64,000 nt of DNA, from assembly GCA_015227615.1 (NCBI GenBank), contig JAALGZ010000046.1:124001-188000 (forward strand), in the 5' to 3' direction. Positions 35,144-47,241 of the stretch are shown piece by piece. This DNA comes from Labyrinthula sp. Ha (taxonomy: Eukaryota > Sar > Bigyra > Labyrinthulida > Labyrinthulaceae). Made by a program: the position numbers and the translations under genes. A model generated the notes under the pieces. That model did no database searches. It worked only from the letters and a program-made list of their open reading frames with translations, and was not told the origin of the DNA. The number at the start of each line of letters is the position of its first letter. Position 1 is the first letter of the stretch.

Positions 35144-37688
35144 ATGATGAAATCAATTAAACAAAAATATGAAGAAAGAGATAAAAAATCAAAGTTTATG
35201 ATTGACTGGTATCTTAATAAACTAAGTTATTCAAAGGAAAAAATATTATGGAAACCCTAAAAAGTTTAAAAGGGAGATAAAAGAGTTTGTAAAAGGGTTC
35301 CAACCAGATAAAGAAGTGTCTTATTTATTGTATTCTATCTTATTTTATCTTTATATTAGTTTTCTATATTGTCCCTGTGATGCTCTCGAATCTATATTTG
35401 TAAAATTTATTCTTTGTTTTACAGCTGTAAAAAAACTCCGGTATTTTATTTTGTTTTCTTGACTTTAGTTTTTTGAATTGCAGATTCAGTAAAAAAGAAC
35501 TTTAAAAACCTTAAAAAACTTAAAAGTTTAAAATTGGATAAATTGGAGTATATTTTTTTTAATATATTTTTATTTTAGGTTCTCTTTTTGTAATATTCCT
35601 GAAGTGAGTTCTTTTCGTAGTTTATTAAAAACAAACAGTGTAAGAGATATACAGTAAAAATATTTTATTTTATTATTTAGACTATATCAAAACAGCTTCA
35701 GTCCAAAATATATTTCAAATATATTTAAAAGTTTATCTTTTAATAAACATATTTTAAGAATATAGTATTTCTTATTAAAATATTGAGTTTTTAGTATTAA
35801 TGAAAAGGTTCAAAATAAAGCTATTATTTCAGCTACTAAAAAATTCCTGAAAACTAATAGAATAATAAAGAGTTTAAAATATTCTGGATCTTACAATCTC
35901 ATAAATCTGTCAGAAGAAGATATTATTGAGTTACAAGGAATAGTTGATCCACATCCTTCTATACTTGGTCTACAAGTTTATACAAGTTTTATTGAACCTA
36001 AAGGAAAAAGTGACATACTAAAAAAACTTGTTCATTCTGCTTTACAAAGTCAGTATGAAGAGTATGAAACATTAAGTGAAGTTCCAGTTATTCTTATGGG
36101 TATTTTATTTAGTTTAGTTTTATTTTTAGGTGATGGAAGAACTGGAAAAACCTCTTTATTAAGAAACTTATCTGGAAAAAGTTTTCAAAAAGAAACACAA
36201 TCTACTTTAGTATTAGAAGATTATCAAATATTTCAAGTTAACAACGTTTGGAATAAGTTTGAACCACTTACAAAATATGATCTGAGTGTTCAAAGAGTGA
36301 ACAATATGATAAATATTAAATATTTTATTAAAGATGAAGTTCAAGAGAAGTCAAAATATAACTTAGATTTTGAAGATGAGTTGATTACAAGAACTATAAG
36401 AGAAAAAAGTTTTGTTGAACAATATACAACTAAATATGATTCAGGTTTCACAACTTCAGATACTTTTTTACGTTTTTATGATTTTGGTGGACAAGAAGTT
36501 TTTTCTTCTGTTCATCATATTTTTATGAATAAGAAAGCTATTTATTTAGTTGTTTTTAATATGACAAAATTAAAAGAAGAAGATTTATTTAGACTTAAAT
36601 TTTGGTGTGAAAGTATTTTAAAAAATATTCCAAAAGCACCTGTTTTATTTATTGGAACTTTTTTAAATACTTTCTTGAAGAAAAATAAAACACTTGACGG
36701 TGTAAATTCTTTGTTTAAATCCTTTCTTTCTGAACTTTCTGGCAATCTAGATCTTGTTCAAGATGAAGAAACTATTTTCTTTCCTGTTGAAAATGCTGTT
36801 GATTTTGATAAAAGTCGTCTAAAGGCAATTAAAACTGAGTTAATATATATACATAGTGATGACTTATTAAATCCACGTATACCAATTAAATCTGTTTATG
36901 TATTATTTTTGGATAATTGTCGAGAAGAATCAAGTTATATGACAGTTCAAAAGTTTAAACTAAAAGCTGAAAAATGTAACTTTTCTGAAGAAGAAATGGA
37001 GGAAATGTTAGAAATATATTCTAAAGAAGGAATTATTTCTTATTTTCCTGGTTTAAATTTATCTGAAAGTGATAATTTTATATTTTTTGCACCTTCTTTT
37101 TTAGCTCAAGCTTTGGGAAGTTTTATTCGTGATGAAAGTTTTCATCAACTTGCTTTTAGAACAAATAAAAAAGTATTTTCAAATTATAGAAAATATATTG
37201 ATACTGGAATAATAAGAAAAGATTTATTTGAAGTTTTATTACAACAATATAAAAAAAAAGAAAGAGAATATGTTTTAAGTTTAGCTTTACATAGTTTAAT
37301 TCTGTTTGTTGATCCAAGAGAAAAAAACAGTTTTATTGTTCCTGAATTACTTCCTGAAGGAAAAGATAAAAAGTTAAAAGGATTGAAAGGAAGCAAGAAA
37401 GTAATAAACTTTGTTTCTCCCATCACCATAGCTACATTTGTTAAAATTATCTCTTTGTTTCTTGAAGATAATAATATACTTGAATCACATATATTCAAAT
37501 ATTTTGCAAGGTTTATTTTTTCAGTAGAGAGTATTTTGGATATTTATTTTGTGGAAGAAAACAAAATAGTATTGAATTATATTGGATATGAAATAAATAG
37601 TTTATTATGGACTAAAATTCAAAATATAGTTGAAGAAGAAAATACTTTTGAACAAGAAAGTGAAGAAGAGTATAGTTTTTATTTCTGA
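35144..37688 (+). pseudogene. ROCO3: Roc-COR GTPase, promoter split and frameshifted
   Basis: Exons 35144-35208, 35237-35440, 35469-35547, 35579-35653, 35681-35764 and 35795-37688; introns 28, 28, 31, 27 and 30 nt. Exon 6 is fully open and carries GDGRTGKTS, DFGGQ and the COR region to the stop. Exon 3 is 79 nt instead of the 78 in all other copies, because AGT is followed by six A rather than five, and this shifts the frame before the GTPase. The MULE also separates the start codon from its promoter motif at 31,681. With both defects the gene is probably silent, unless transcription starts within the transposon and translation begins at a later ATG (for example MGILF, just before the P-loop). 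From about 37,083 onward it is almost base-identical to ROCO4. Confidence 0.8.
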
Positions 37689-38867
37689 GCTGGTCATTTA
37701 GAAAGTATGAATAAGAAAACAAAAAAAAGCTGTATTATTTTCTTTTATCTCTCTGTATCAAATAGTAAAAGATAAAGTTTAGCTTATGGTTTATTTAAAT
37801 TGCCTATTTTAAGCTATAGAGTTCAGTGTAATTCCCAATCGCAACTCTTTCTTTTCTCTTTCTTCTTGATATGAAATTTAATTTCTTGATCCCATAAGTT
37901 GAAAAGTTCAGAGTTAATAAAAAATAATTATGCAATGCTAAAAGACCAAAGACCACCCAGATTTAGATTCTGATCTTGATCCATATTCTGAAGAAAATTA
38001 AAACTCTGAAGCTATCTAAGAAAACAAATTTGTCTTTATTGATTTTCATTCTAATGAATCCGTCTGCATTTAAACTAGATTTTACTTGATGCAGAAAACT
38101 AGTATACAAAAAATTCCTGTAAAAGATTCTCATCCAAAAAGTATTGCAAGCATTAAAATCACACATTTGAATATCTTCCACAAGAAACTATATCTTATGT
38201 TTTAAAATACTTTAGCAACACAGACTTCAAGAATTCAGGAGTATCTCATTTTTGGCTTTATTTTTAAAATTACAGTAACTTTATTGAGGACAATAGAAAA
38301 ACACTTCATATTGGTCAAGAGAGGAATAAGAGAGTTTTTGTATTGTAAATTAGACAATTTTCTGAAGTGAAGAATCTTTATTCCACTCTTCATAAGAATC
38401 ATGAAAATGAATAGTCTCTTGTAAATCAAGCATAACTCTTCAATAAATTGTTACAAGAATAGTTAAAGAGAAAACATAAACAATAAAATACAGTGTACAG
38501 CTAAATAATGTGCAAAGCTTTTTTTGTCTTACTATAGCACTCAAAAACCCTTTTATTTTCTTTATGACCTGAAATGACTATAAAGCTGTATCTTTTTGCT
38601 CTATTCTCTCACCTTTTCCCACACAATTATTTCGCCCAAATCTTGATCCAAGATTCCTTCGATTTAGTTCTCCAATATCATTTGTCTTATTTTAGTCATT
38701 GTAAGTGTGTTATATATTGCACACTTGCACATCTCTCCACGTCATTATTATGCTATGGTAGCTTTGTACTCATGAAATATGACTATTAACAACTGTAATC
38801 TGAACTTATATATTTTCAAAGAGTGGTCATTGAAGCTTCAAACCACGCCTAATTCGGATAAATAATA
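37689..38867. repeat. ROCO 3' flanking block, copy 2
   Basis: Inverted relative of 7,761-8,936 and direct copy of 47,242-48,420. No intact gene. The same short minus-strand frames occur at 37,963-38,181 and 38,235-38,429. Confidence 0.55.
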
Positions 38868-40097
38868 TGGAAAAACAAAAAAAAGTTCGCAAATTATGAA
38901 CAGACTTCCTGTCGTCAGATATATATGGTCGAGAAGACAGGTATTTGTGGTTTATCTCCAGGGACTAAAGTACGAATTAGGCGAAGCAAGAAATCGGAGA
39001 GATAACCATACAGGAAAGGGTATCATACTTGACATGCCTATAGAACAAGAAACCAATGTGGAAAGTAGCGATATTTCCCAATCCGCTGCTGGAACAGTAC
39101 CTACAGTCGTGTTTGACGAGTCCCTCATAGAATCAATTAAATAATTAGGTTCACCCACGGTAAGGCCCCAAGATTAGAGAATCTTACCTTCTTGGACTGA
39201 GAAACGTTGACAAAATTAATCATACTTTTCAAAAGAGTCAGAACTAGGAACGCGCTAATGGGAAAAAACGAATGGTTAAGTTGTACTGTGTTCCTAAATA
39301 TACGGGGGCACTGCGTAAATCACAAAGATACAGTAGTCAAGATAAAACGTTTAGGGAAAAAATTAAATATCCAGAATGATAGCCTACTCAATCATAGCCT
39401 CAGCAGATTAAATAAAGAACTGAAGTGGCCTAGCTTCTTTGAAAGTGGAGCGGAAGCTATCCAAGCGTTTTTTATGAAAGCTAGATAAAACTTGGTCCTG
39501 CCAGAGAATTAAGTAAGGATGCTCAAAAATTCGTGGTTAAGACGTTTATTAATAACTTACCAGAATACCTCCAGATAGATCAAACCAATTATACAGATGT
39601 TTTGATGGAGCCGGAAACCTTCAAAATTTCGGGGAGAAGTTACAGTAATTTGCAGCTATCGAAGATGCACAGGTTAGAATGAGATGAAACACACCTGGAA
39701 AAACACATCCACTTATGAGTCAATATGTTGGATACAGTGAAAAGCAACTAGTCCCAGCTACACCTACTATTAAGAGCCCGGACATGAGTGAGAACCTAAT
39801 GGAGCTATTTATGATGGTGTTAAACAAGATATCGGAATCTGTTAATAAATGCTTCAATTGCAATGAATAGAAGCACTTCATGATCAGCTGTCCGCTGAAG
39901 AACAAAAAGAATGATACGGAATTGGTGGAAAATTTAACGCAGCAAAACATGTGAAGGAAAGGGAATACAGGAAGTTGTCAACAGCTGAAGTCTATGCTAG
40001 TAAAAAGACTTGTGGCTGAACGAGTGACATTTATAGAGGTATTGGATCGCAACCAGTGGATAAGTGTCCCAGGATGTCTCGATTCTGATGCAGGTAG
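38868..40097 (+). mobile_element. Ty3/gypsy fossil, gag-side fragment (right arm)
   Basis: Same fragment as 6,531-7,760 in opposite orientation and as the first part of the 48,421-53,200 element. Contains the gag region and zinc knuckle. Broken, with several interruptions. Its end at 40097 is a duplication junction, not a natural element end. Confidence 0.72.
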
Positions 40098-40230
40098 TGT
40101 TTATTAACGTTGAACACGTTAATTAACGGTAAATAAATATCCATGTTTTCTTAACGTTAAGGAATACGTTAGTCAATGTTTACTAGCGGAAAATAACGTT
40201 AATTACGGTAAGCACGGTAAGACAGATAGA
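40098..40230. repeat. AACGTTAA palindrome cluster, right copy
   Basis: Inverted copy of 6,421-6,530: repeated AACGTTAA and GTTAATTAACGG words over about 130 nt, starting directly at the truncated gypsy end. Confidence 0.7.
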
Positions 40231-43200
40231 TTTTAGTGTTCCCAAAATTTTTAAGAATTAAATATTCTGTCCCAAATCATATCTAAATTATATATTATAT
40301 CTATATTATTTCTGTAAAGGAATAAAATCGAGGAAATGGTTGACTTAGAAGTAGATGCAACATAAAATCAACTTCATGTGAAAATTATTTTATATAAAAA
40401 CCTTCTTATGATTACTAACCTTACCCTTGAAGTTATCTCAATCCAAGCTTAAATTGAGCTCCTAAGAATTTAAGAATTATTTTAAATACCTTTTCCAATA
40501 AGTTTTAAAGAAATTAACTCTGCTCTCTGAGAGAAAATTCAACAATTGAAATAGAGGTATTACCTTGGCCATAGCAAGAAATTTGGAGAATCTTCAAATA
40601 GAAATACTTGTACCTTAGCTTAAACTCCTTTGCAGAGAATTTATAACACATCATTTAAAAGATATTTTAATTTTTCATGCGCTCAAAAAAAGGAGTTTAC
40701 TTTTTTAAGAATTTAATCACGAGTTATGCACGTTTTAATATCCGAATATCAAAGCAAGATTTAGCATAGCGAAAATTTTCATCAATAAAAGCCATTTTCC
40801 TCAGTCAATACTTCTTCTTTAAAAACCAAATAAATGTTAAAATTTTCTAAATGCTAGTTTACAAAATTTTATAGCTTTTTTATTTTCTTTTACGTGAAAA
40901 TACTAGGGTTAAACTACGTATTTCTATATTTGAAAAATATTGGTCAATTTCAAGTCGTATTTTTGTTTCTCTTGTATCTCGCTCAATTTTTGTCTAAAGC
41001 ACTATTGTAACTTATTTGAGCTATGTTCAAATCTATTTATAATAACTGGTCTTCATTTTTTTGGTTTTGAGAACTGGAAGATACTTTTCTATTCTGCTCT
41101 TTTCATGTCATCCTGTATTTTAGGCAAAATTTTCAATAATTGCAAAGATCATTTCACAATAAATTATTCGAGTTATGAAAAACAAAATACAGTTTTGGAA
41201 AGCTATTTTAAATATCTTTTTAACCATATAAGATAATATAGGATATAAAAAGAGTAAATACATGTAGAACGCAAAGTATCACCAAAATATAGCTCATTCA
41301 TTTTATATCGATCAGAAAACAGTGAAGAAAAAGGTTACACCACCTTTTTAAACTGTCAAAGTTAGCTATTATATTCAAATTTTACCTAAAAACAAACAAT
41401 AGTATTTTACATTTTTTTGTTATTACAGCGTGTTGAAAACTTTATCATCGATTTTTTCAAAAATGCAGTATAATGGTCATATAATCAACAATACCTTTTC
41501 AACTCTTCTATAAAGCAGAAAACATATTAAAAACTGAACCTAGGACTTGCTTATATTAAAATTTATTGAATTAAAACAAATATAACGTATAAAAAAACAC
41601 AATTTCTGAAAATAAAGCATATAGTATTTGTTAGTTTTTGTCACAAAATCTTCCTCAAATACAGTATTATCACCCACAGTGTATTTTACATTAAAAAAAA
41701 CCTTTCCAACCATATAATTTGTTAAGTTATTTGATAAAGATGAGTACTTTAAATTCTGAAAAAGGCTAATTTTTTGGGGTCCTTTTCACTAAGTTTGCAG
41801 ATCTCTAAAAAACCTACATTCAAACGCAACATCAGGAAGAACAGATCTATAGATGATCTGATTCTTTTCAAGCCCTAAGAGCTCATCATTTATAACTTCT
41901 AAAGCTATTTGTCAAGATATCTCTTTTCTAGTTAACTGTAAATGAGCTAAACTTCACTCAGAAAAGTCAAATGTTTAAAAAATTGCACATTTGAAAATAC
42001 GAAATTACTCAGTTTTGCTGCAATCCCCTTAATTTTTGTACTAGGGAGCCCCGAACAGCTAAAAAACATGGCCTGTAAATTTTAATTCTTTATTTTAGGA
42101 AAATCTTAATGGTTTCATAAGAAAAGTCGATATTGGCCTAAATGCTGTGTTTTTGAACTTCAATCCATGTAATACCTCAAGAAATATTCGACTAAAGTCC
42201 AAAAAGACCTTTCCAGTCAAAAGAACGGACGAGTTTAGATCTAGAAACAACTTTGTTTGAGAATTTGGCTATTCTGTATAGACTTCCTAACAATGTATCC
42301 TATTTCCAAGATCTCAAAAACTCTGAAAAAGGATACCCTTAAATGTCAAATATTCCTGAAAGGGTAATACCAAGTATTGAAAAATACTGATAAACTGTTG
42401 TCACCTAGAAGTATGGATGAGTTAAAGGTTTTCCAGTTTTGTTTGATGAAAATTTAGAAGCTTCCCTGGTGATCCCATCAATACCTATTTGCCTTAATTT
42501 ACGTCGACTCCAAACTCAACTAAAAACAATAAACTGAAGTTTATGCCATTAGCATATGTAGGAATGCAGTAGTAGTCAGTGTATCATTAAAGCATGGGGG
42601 CACATAGGAGTAGTAGCCGGTTATAGCGTACCGATAATGATTTGAAGTATGACGAAAATATTTGTATAAATAGAGTAATTTGATTGGTAGATAGAATTTT
42701 TCATCACTATGTCGGATAAGACAATAGTGTAGAGTCCAACCAATAAACAATTAATTGAAAGAGAAAATAGATAAAGCAGATGCTTATTTGCCAACCAGAT
42801 GCAACAAAAAGTACGAATATCGTGCAACTTCCAGTATATCAAATAGCACGAAGTTTGAATCTAAACTTGCTAAAGTGTGGTTTATAGATACTGGAAAGAG
42901 AAAGAAGCAAAGCTTGAAGTTTTTAAATATTTTAATTACACAAAACCCTGTCATATTTTTCTAAATTCCTATTTGAAAATGAATGCTTTTTTACTTTTAC
43001 TCGTGATAAGATATTAAAAAAGAAATACATTGCTAAGAATGAAATCTTTATTAACTGAAAATGATCTGCGTTTTTAAGTTTTCTGAGAAAAGTTGTACTG
43101 TGGTCATCTTCTGATGTACTTGTGATAAGGCATTTATTGTTTCTCTAAGACTTAATAGGTTAAACTTTGAAGTAGTAAACTTAACGCGTATCATCTTCAA

Positions 43201-44624
43201 GAAAAGAAAAATTACTTATTAACGGCGCTGTTAATATATTGCAATTCTAATTTTGGCTTTTCCTAACAACTCTCTTGGTTTTCTATATTTTGACATTCAT
43301 CTTCTCGACCAATAAACTTGATATTACATTACCTCAACCCAATCAAACAACAAGCCAACAAATGATCTACTAAAATAATTTATTTCCCCATGCTCTTGAA
43401 TGACTGCAGGAAGCCAGATTCTTTTTAATAACTCCTACCTTTATAATATTATACTTTGCACTAGCTTTTCGGTCGTCCATTCTCAGACACACCGCACTAG
43501 TGATGCAGACACGAAACTTCATGATGACGCCACTATTAGACAAAAGATGTAAGTTTTTGCTCCTCTAAAAAGTGAGGAGTCAAAGGATGTAGTTAAACTA
43601 GTGGTGCTCGAGATGGATAAGTTCAAGAGTTTAGGTGGTGATGCTCCAGTGACCTAAGTATTGAAGAAAAGCAAGTTAGATTTTATCATGTCGTTTGAAG
43701 GTACAAATAATTGAGGACCAGATATCAATGTTGAGCCAAGCCGTGGAGAGTTGGTGCCCTGTTTGGGTCTTAACTTCATTCCAGGAATTCTGATCTTTTG
43801 TCATAGTGGGGAAATGTTGAGCCAATCTTGCAAAGGTCACTAGGAGAACTCTAGTTATTCAAACAAGTAGCGTTACCTCTGAAATAATCTTCTATCACTA
43901 TGGTTTAAATATTGGGAATAAACTGTGACAAATGAAACTTTCATGACAAGGGTTAATGCAAGAGAATGGATGAGATTATAAGTAGACATTAAAGATACTT
44001 TTCACGATTTTTAACCTGTCAGCACATGTTTTCTCCGTTTTTTAACTGTTCAAAACCATTTTTTTCAGAATTTTCACCAATTTTTAACCAAGACTAACAA
44101 GAACTATGAATCTTCTTGAGAGCTTAGCACAGAAAAATCTAAGGATATAATTAATAATTACTTCACCGTTGTCATATTTTATTCGACCAGTTTTCCTCCT
44201 TAACCTAATATTATGATTTTATCTCACAATCAAACATGTCTCTCAGACAATTCAACAAAGCGTAATCTCCAACAAGTAGACGACAACTAGTCTTGAACCT
44301 TCAGCGAACATGAGTTTGTTTCTTTCAAAAAACTATTTGCATTTATATGGCCACTACTTTTATGGTTTTTAATATAAGAAGTTTTTTGTGGACTTTTTTG
44401 TTTTTGGCTTTAACGAGGAAGAGAAAATTTCGAGTTAATTGAATTTCTCAAAATATACCAGTACGTACCGTTACTTATTTTGGTTTCCATTAATTTCACG
44501 ATTTTTTCATTCAACGATTTGGCTCTAATTTTACTTAATATATACTATCGTGATATATTGTACGATAAGAAATGTTAGGTGTTTAGTTGCCTTGTTTTTT
44601 TAATGATTACTTTTACACAAACAA
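40231..44624. repeat. Repeated ROCO 5' flanking block, copy 3
   Basis: Inverted, very similar copy of 2,025-6,420. No intact gene. The frame at plus 42,755-42,964 is the counterpart of minus 3,686-3,895 with a handful of residue changes. It lacks a recognisable family and is not taken as coding. Confidence 0.75.
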
Positions 44625-44640
44625 AATATTTTGGGCAATT
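44625..44640 (+). promoter_or_regulatory. TTTTGGGCAA promoter motif of ROCO4
   Basis: AATATTTTGGGCAATT, 40 nt before the ROCO4 ATG. It is the uninterrupted version of the ROCO3 promoter at 31,681. Confidence 0.6.
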
Positions 44641-44680
44641 AGTTTATGTACTAAAATAACAAAAACAAACCAAAAACAAA

Positions 44681-47241
44681 ATGATGAAATCAATTAAACA
44701 ACAATATGAAGAAAGAATTGATAAAATATCCTTTCAAATTAGATGGTATCTTAATTATCTAAATTATTCAAAGGGAATACGATAATGATAAAACTCCCAT
44801 TAGCCCAGACAACTTCAAAAGGGAGATAACAGAGTTTGTAAAAGGGTTCCAACCAACTCAAGAAGTGTCTTTTATATCGTATACTATCTTCTTTTATCTT
44901 TATGTTAGGTTTGAACATTGTCCCTTTGATGCTGTTGAATCTATATTTGTAAGATTTATTCTTTGTTTTCCAGCTGTGAGAGAACTCCAGTATTTTATCT
45001 TTCTTTTCTTGACTTTAGTTTTTGGAATTGCAGATTCAGTAAAAAGAACTTTAAAAACCTTCTAAATTTTAAAAGTTTAAATTTGAATAAGTTGGGGTAT
45101 ATATTTTGAATATGTTTAGTTTAGCTTTTACCAGTGTAATATTCCTGAAGTGAGTTCTTTTTGCAGTTTATTGAAATCAATCAGTATAAAAGATATAGAG
45201 TATAAATATTTTATATTATTATTCAGACTATATCTAAACAACTTCCGTCCAAAATATATATCTAATATATTTAAAAACTTATCTTTTAATAAAACTATTT
45301 TAAAAATAAAGTATTTTCTTACTAAAATATTGAGTTTTTAGAATTACTGAAAAGGTTCAAAATAAAGCTATTATTTCAGCTATAAAAAACTTCTTGAAAT
45401 CTAATAAAACAATAAAGTGTTTAATATATAGACACACTGAACCATCCAAAAAGCTAGAAGAAGATATTATTGAGTTACAAGAAATAGTTGATTCACACCC
45501 TTCTATTCTTGGTCTTAGAGTTTATCGAAGCTTTATTGAACCTAAAGGAAAAAGTAAAATGTTAAAAAAACTTGTTCATTCTGCTTTACAAAGTCAGTAT
45601 GAAGAGTATGAAACATTAAGTGAAGTTCCAGTTATTCTTATGGGTATTTTATTTAGTTTAGTTTTATTTTTAGGTGATGGAAGAACTGGAAAAACCTCTT
45701 TATTAAGAAACTTATCTGGAAAAAGTTTTCAAAAAGAAACTCAATCTACTTTAGTTTTGGAAGATTATCAAATATTTCAAGTCGCCTACAATGAGTTTAA
45801 ACCACTTACAAAATATGATCTCAGTGTGCAAAGAGTGAAGAATATGTTAGATATTGGATATTATATTCAAGATGAAGTTCAAAGAAAGTCGAGATATAAC
45901 TTAGATTTTGAGGATGAGTTGATTACAAGAACTATAAGAGAAAAAAGTTTTGTTGAACAATTTACAACTAATTATTTTTCAAAATTCAGAACTGCTGATA
46001 CTTTTTTACGTGTTTATGATTTTGGTGGACAAGAAGTTTTTTCTTCAGTTCATCATATTTTTATGAATAAGAAAGCTATTTATTTAGTTGTCTTTAATAT
46101 GACAAAGTTAAAAGAAAACGATTTATTTAGACTAAAATTTTGGTGTGAAAGTATTTTAAGAAATACTCCAAAAGCACCTGTTTTATTTATTGGAACTTTT
46201 TTAAATACTTTTTTAAAGAAAAATAAAACACTTGAGGGTGTAATTTCCTTGTTTGAATCCTTTATTTCTGAACTTTCTGGGAAGTTAAATCTAGTTGAAG
46301 ATAAAGAAACTATTTTCTTTCCTGTTGAAAATGCTATTGATTCTAATAAGAGTCGTGAAAAGGCAATTAAAAAAGAGTTAATGAGCATAGATGTGTTTGA
46401 CCCAAAGTTAAATAACTTATTTAATCCACGATTACTGATCAAATCTATTTATGTATTATTTTTGGATAATTGTCGTGAAGAATCAAGTTATATGACACTT
46501 CAAAAGTTTAAATTAAAAGCTAAAAACTGTAATTTTTTTGAAGAGGAAATGGAAGAAATGTTAGAAAGATATTCTAAAGAAGGAATTATTTCTTATTTCA
46601 AAAATAAAAATTTATCTGAAAGTGAAAATTTTATATTTTTTGCACCTTCTTTTTTAGCTCAAGCTTTGGGAAGTTTTATTCGTGATGAAAGTTTTCATCA
46701 ACTTGCTTTTAGAACAAATAAAAAAGTATTTTCAAATTATAGAAAATATATTGATACTGGAATAATAAGAAAAGATTTATTTGAAGTTTTATTACAACAA
46801 TATAAAAAAAAAGAAAGAGAATATGTTTTAAGTTTAGCTTTACATAGTTTAATTCTGTTTGTTGATCCAAGAGAAAAAAACAGTTTTATTGTTCCTGAAT
46901 TACTTCCTGAAGGAAAAGATAAAAAGTTAAAAGGATTGAAAGGAAGCAAGAAAGTAATAAACTTTGTTTCTCCCATCACCATAGCTACATTTGTTAAAAT
47001 TATCTCTTTGTTTCTTGAAGATAATAATATACTTGAATCACATATATTCAAATATTTTGCAAGGTTTATTTTTTCAGTAGAGAGTATTTTGGATATTTAT
47101 TTTGTGGAAGAAAACAAAATAGTATTGAATTATATTGGATATGAAATAAATAGTTTATTATGGACTAAAATTCAAAATATAGTTGAAGAAGAAAATACTT
47201 TTGAACAAGAAAGTGAAGAAGAGTATATTTTTTATTTCTGA
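44681..47241 (+). CDS. ROCO4: intact Roc-COR GTPase
   Basis: Exons 44681-44745, 44774-44989, 45019-45096, 45125-45199, 45227-45310 and 45342-47241; introns 28, 29, 28, 27 and 31 nt. All joins are in phase, giving 805 residues (804 if the second ATG is used). The N-terminal 190 residues are family-specific and of unknown fold. Roc domain: P-loop GDGRTGKTS at about 284-292, G3 DFGGQ at about 399-403, and FIGTFLNTF at the G4 position, where the usual NKxD/THxD is not obvious. The COR region contains IISYFKNKNLSE..FFAPSFLAQALGSF. No kinase, LRR or WD repeats follow, so it is shorter than most Roco proteins. Roco GTPases usually dimerise through COR. This is the only copy in the window with both promoter and frame intact. 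Confidence 0.88.

Larger units (their letters stand above)
37080..40097. repeat. Near-identical direct repeat, first copy
   Basis: Matches 46,633-49,650 at a constant offset of 9,553 bp with fewer than about ten differences noticed by eye in 3 kb. It spans the ROCO 3' half, the 3' flank and the gag side of a Ty3/gypsy fossil, and ends sharply at GATGCAGG. Confidence 0.85.
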
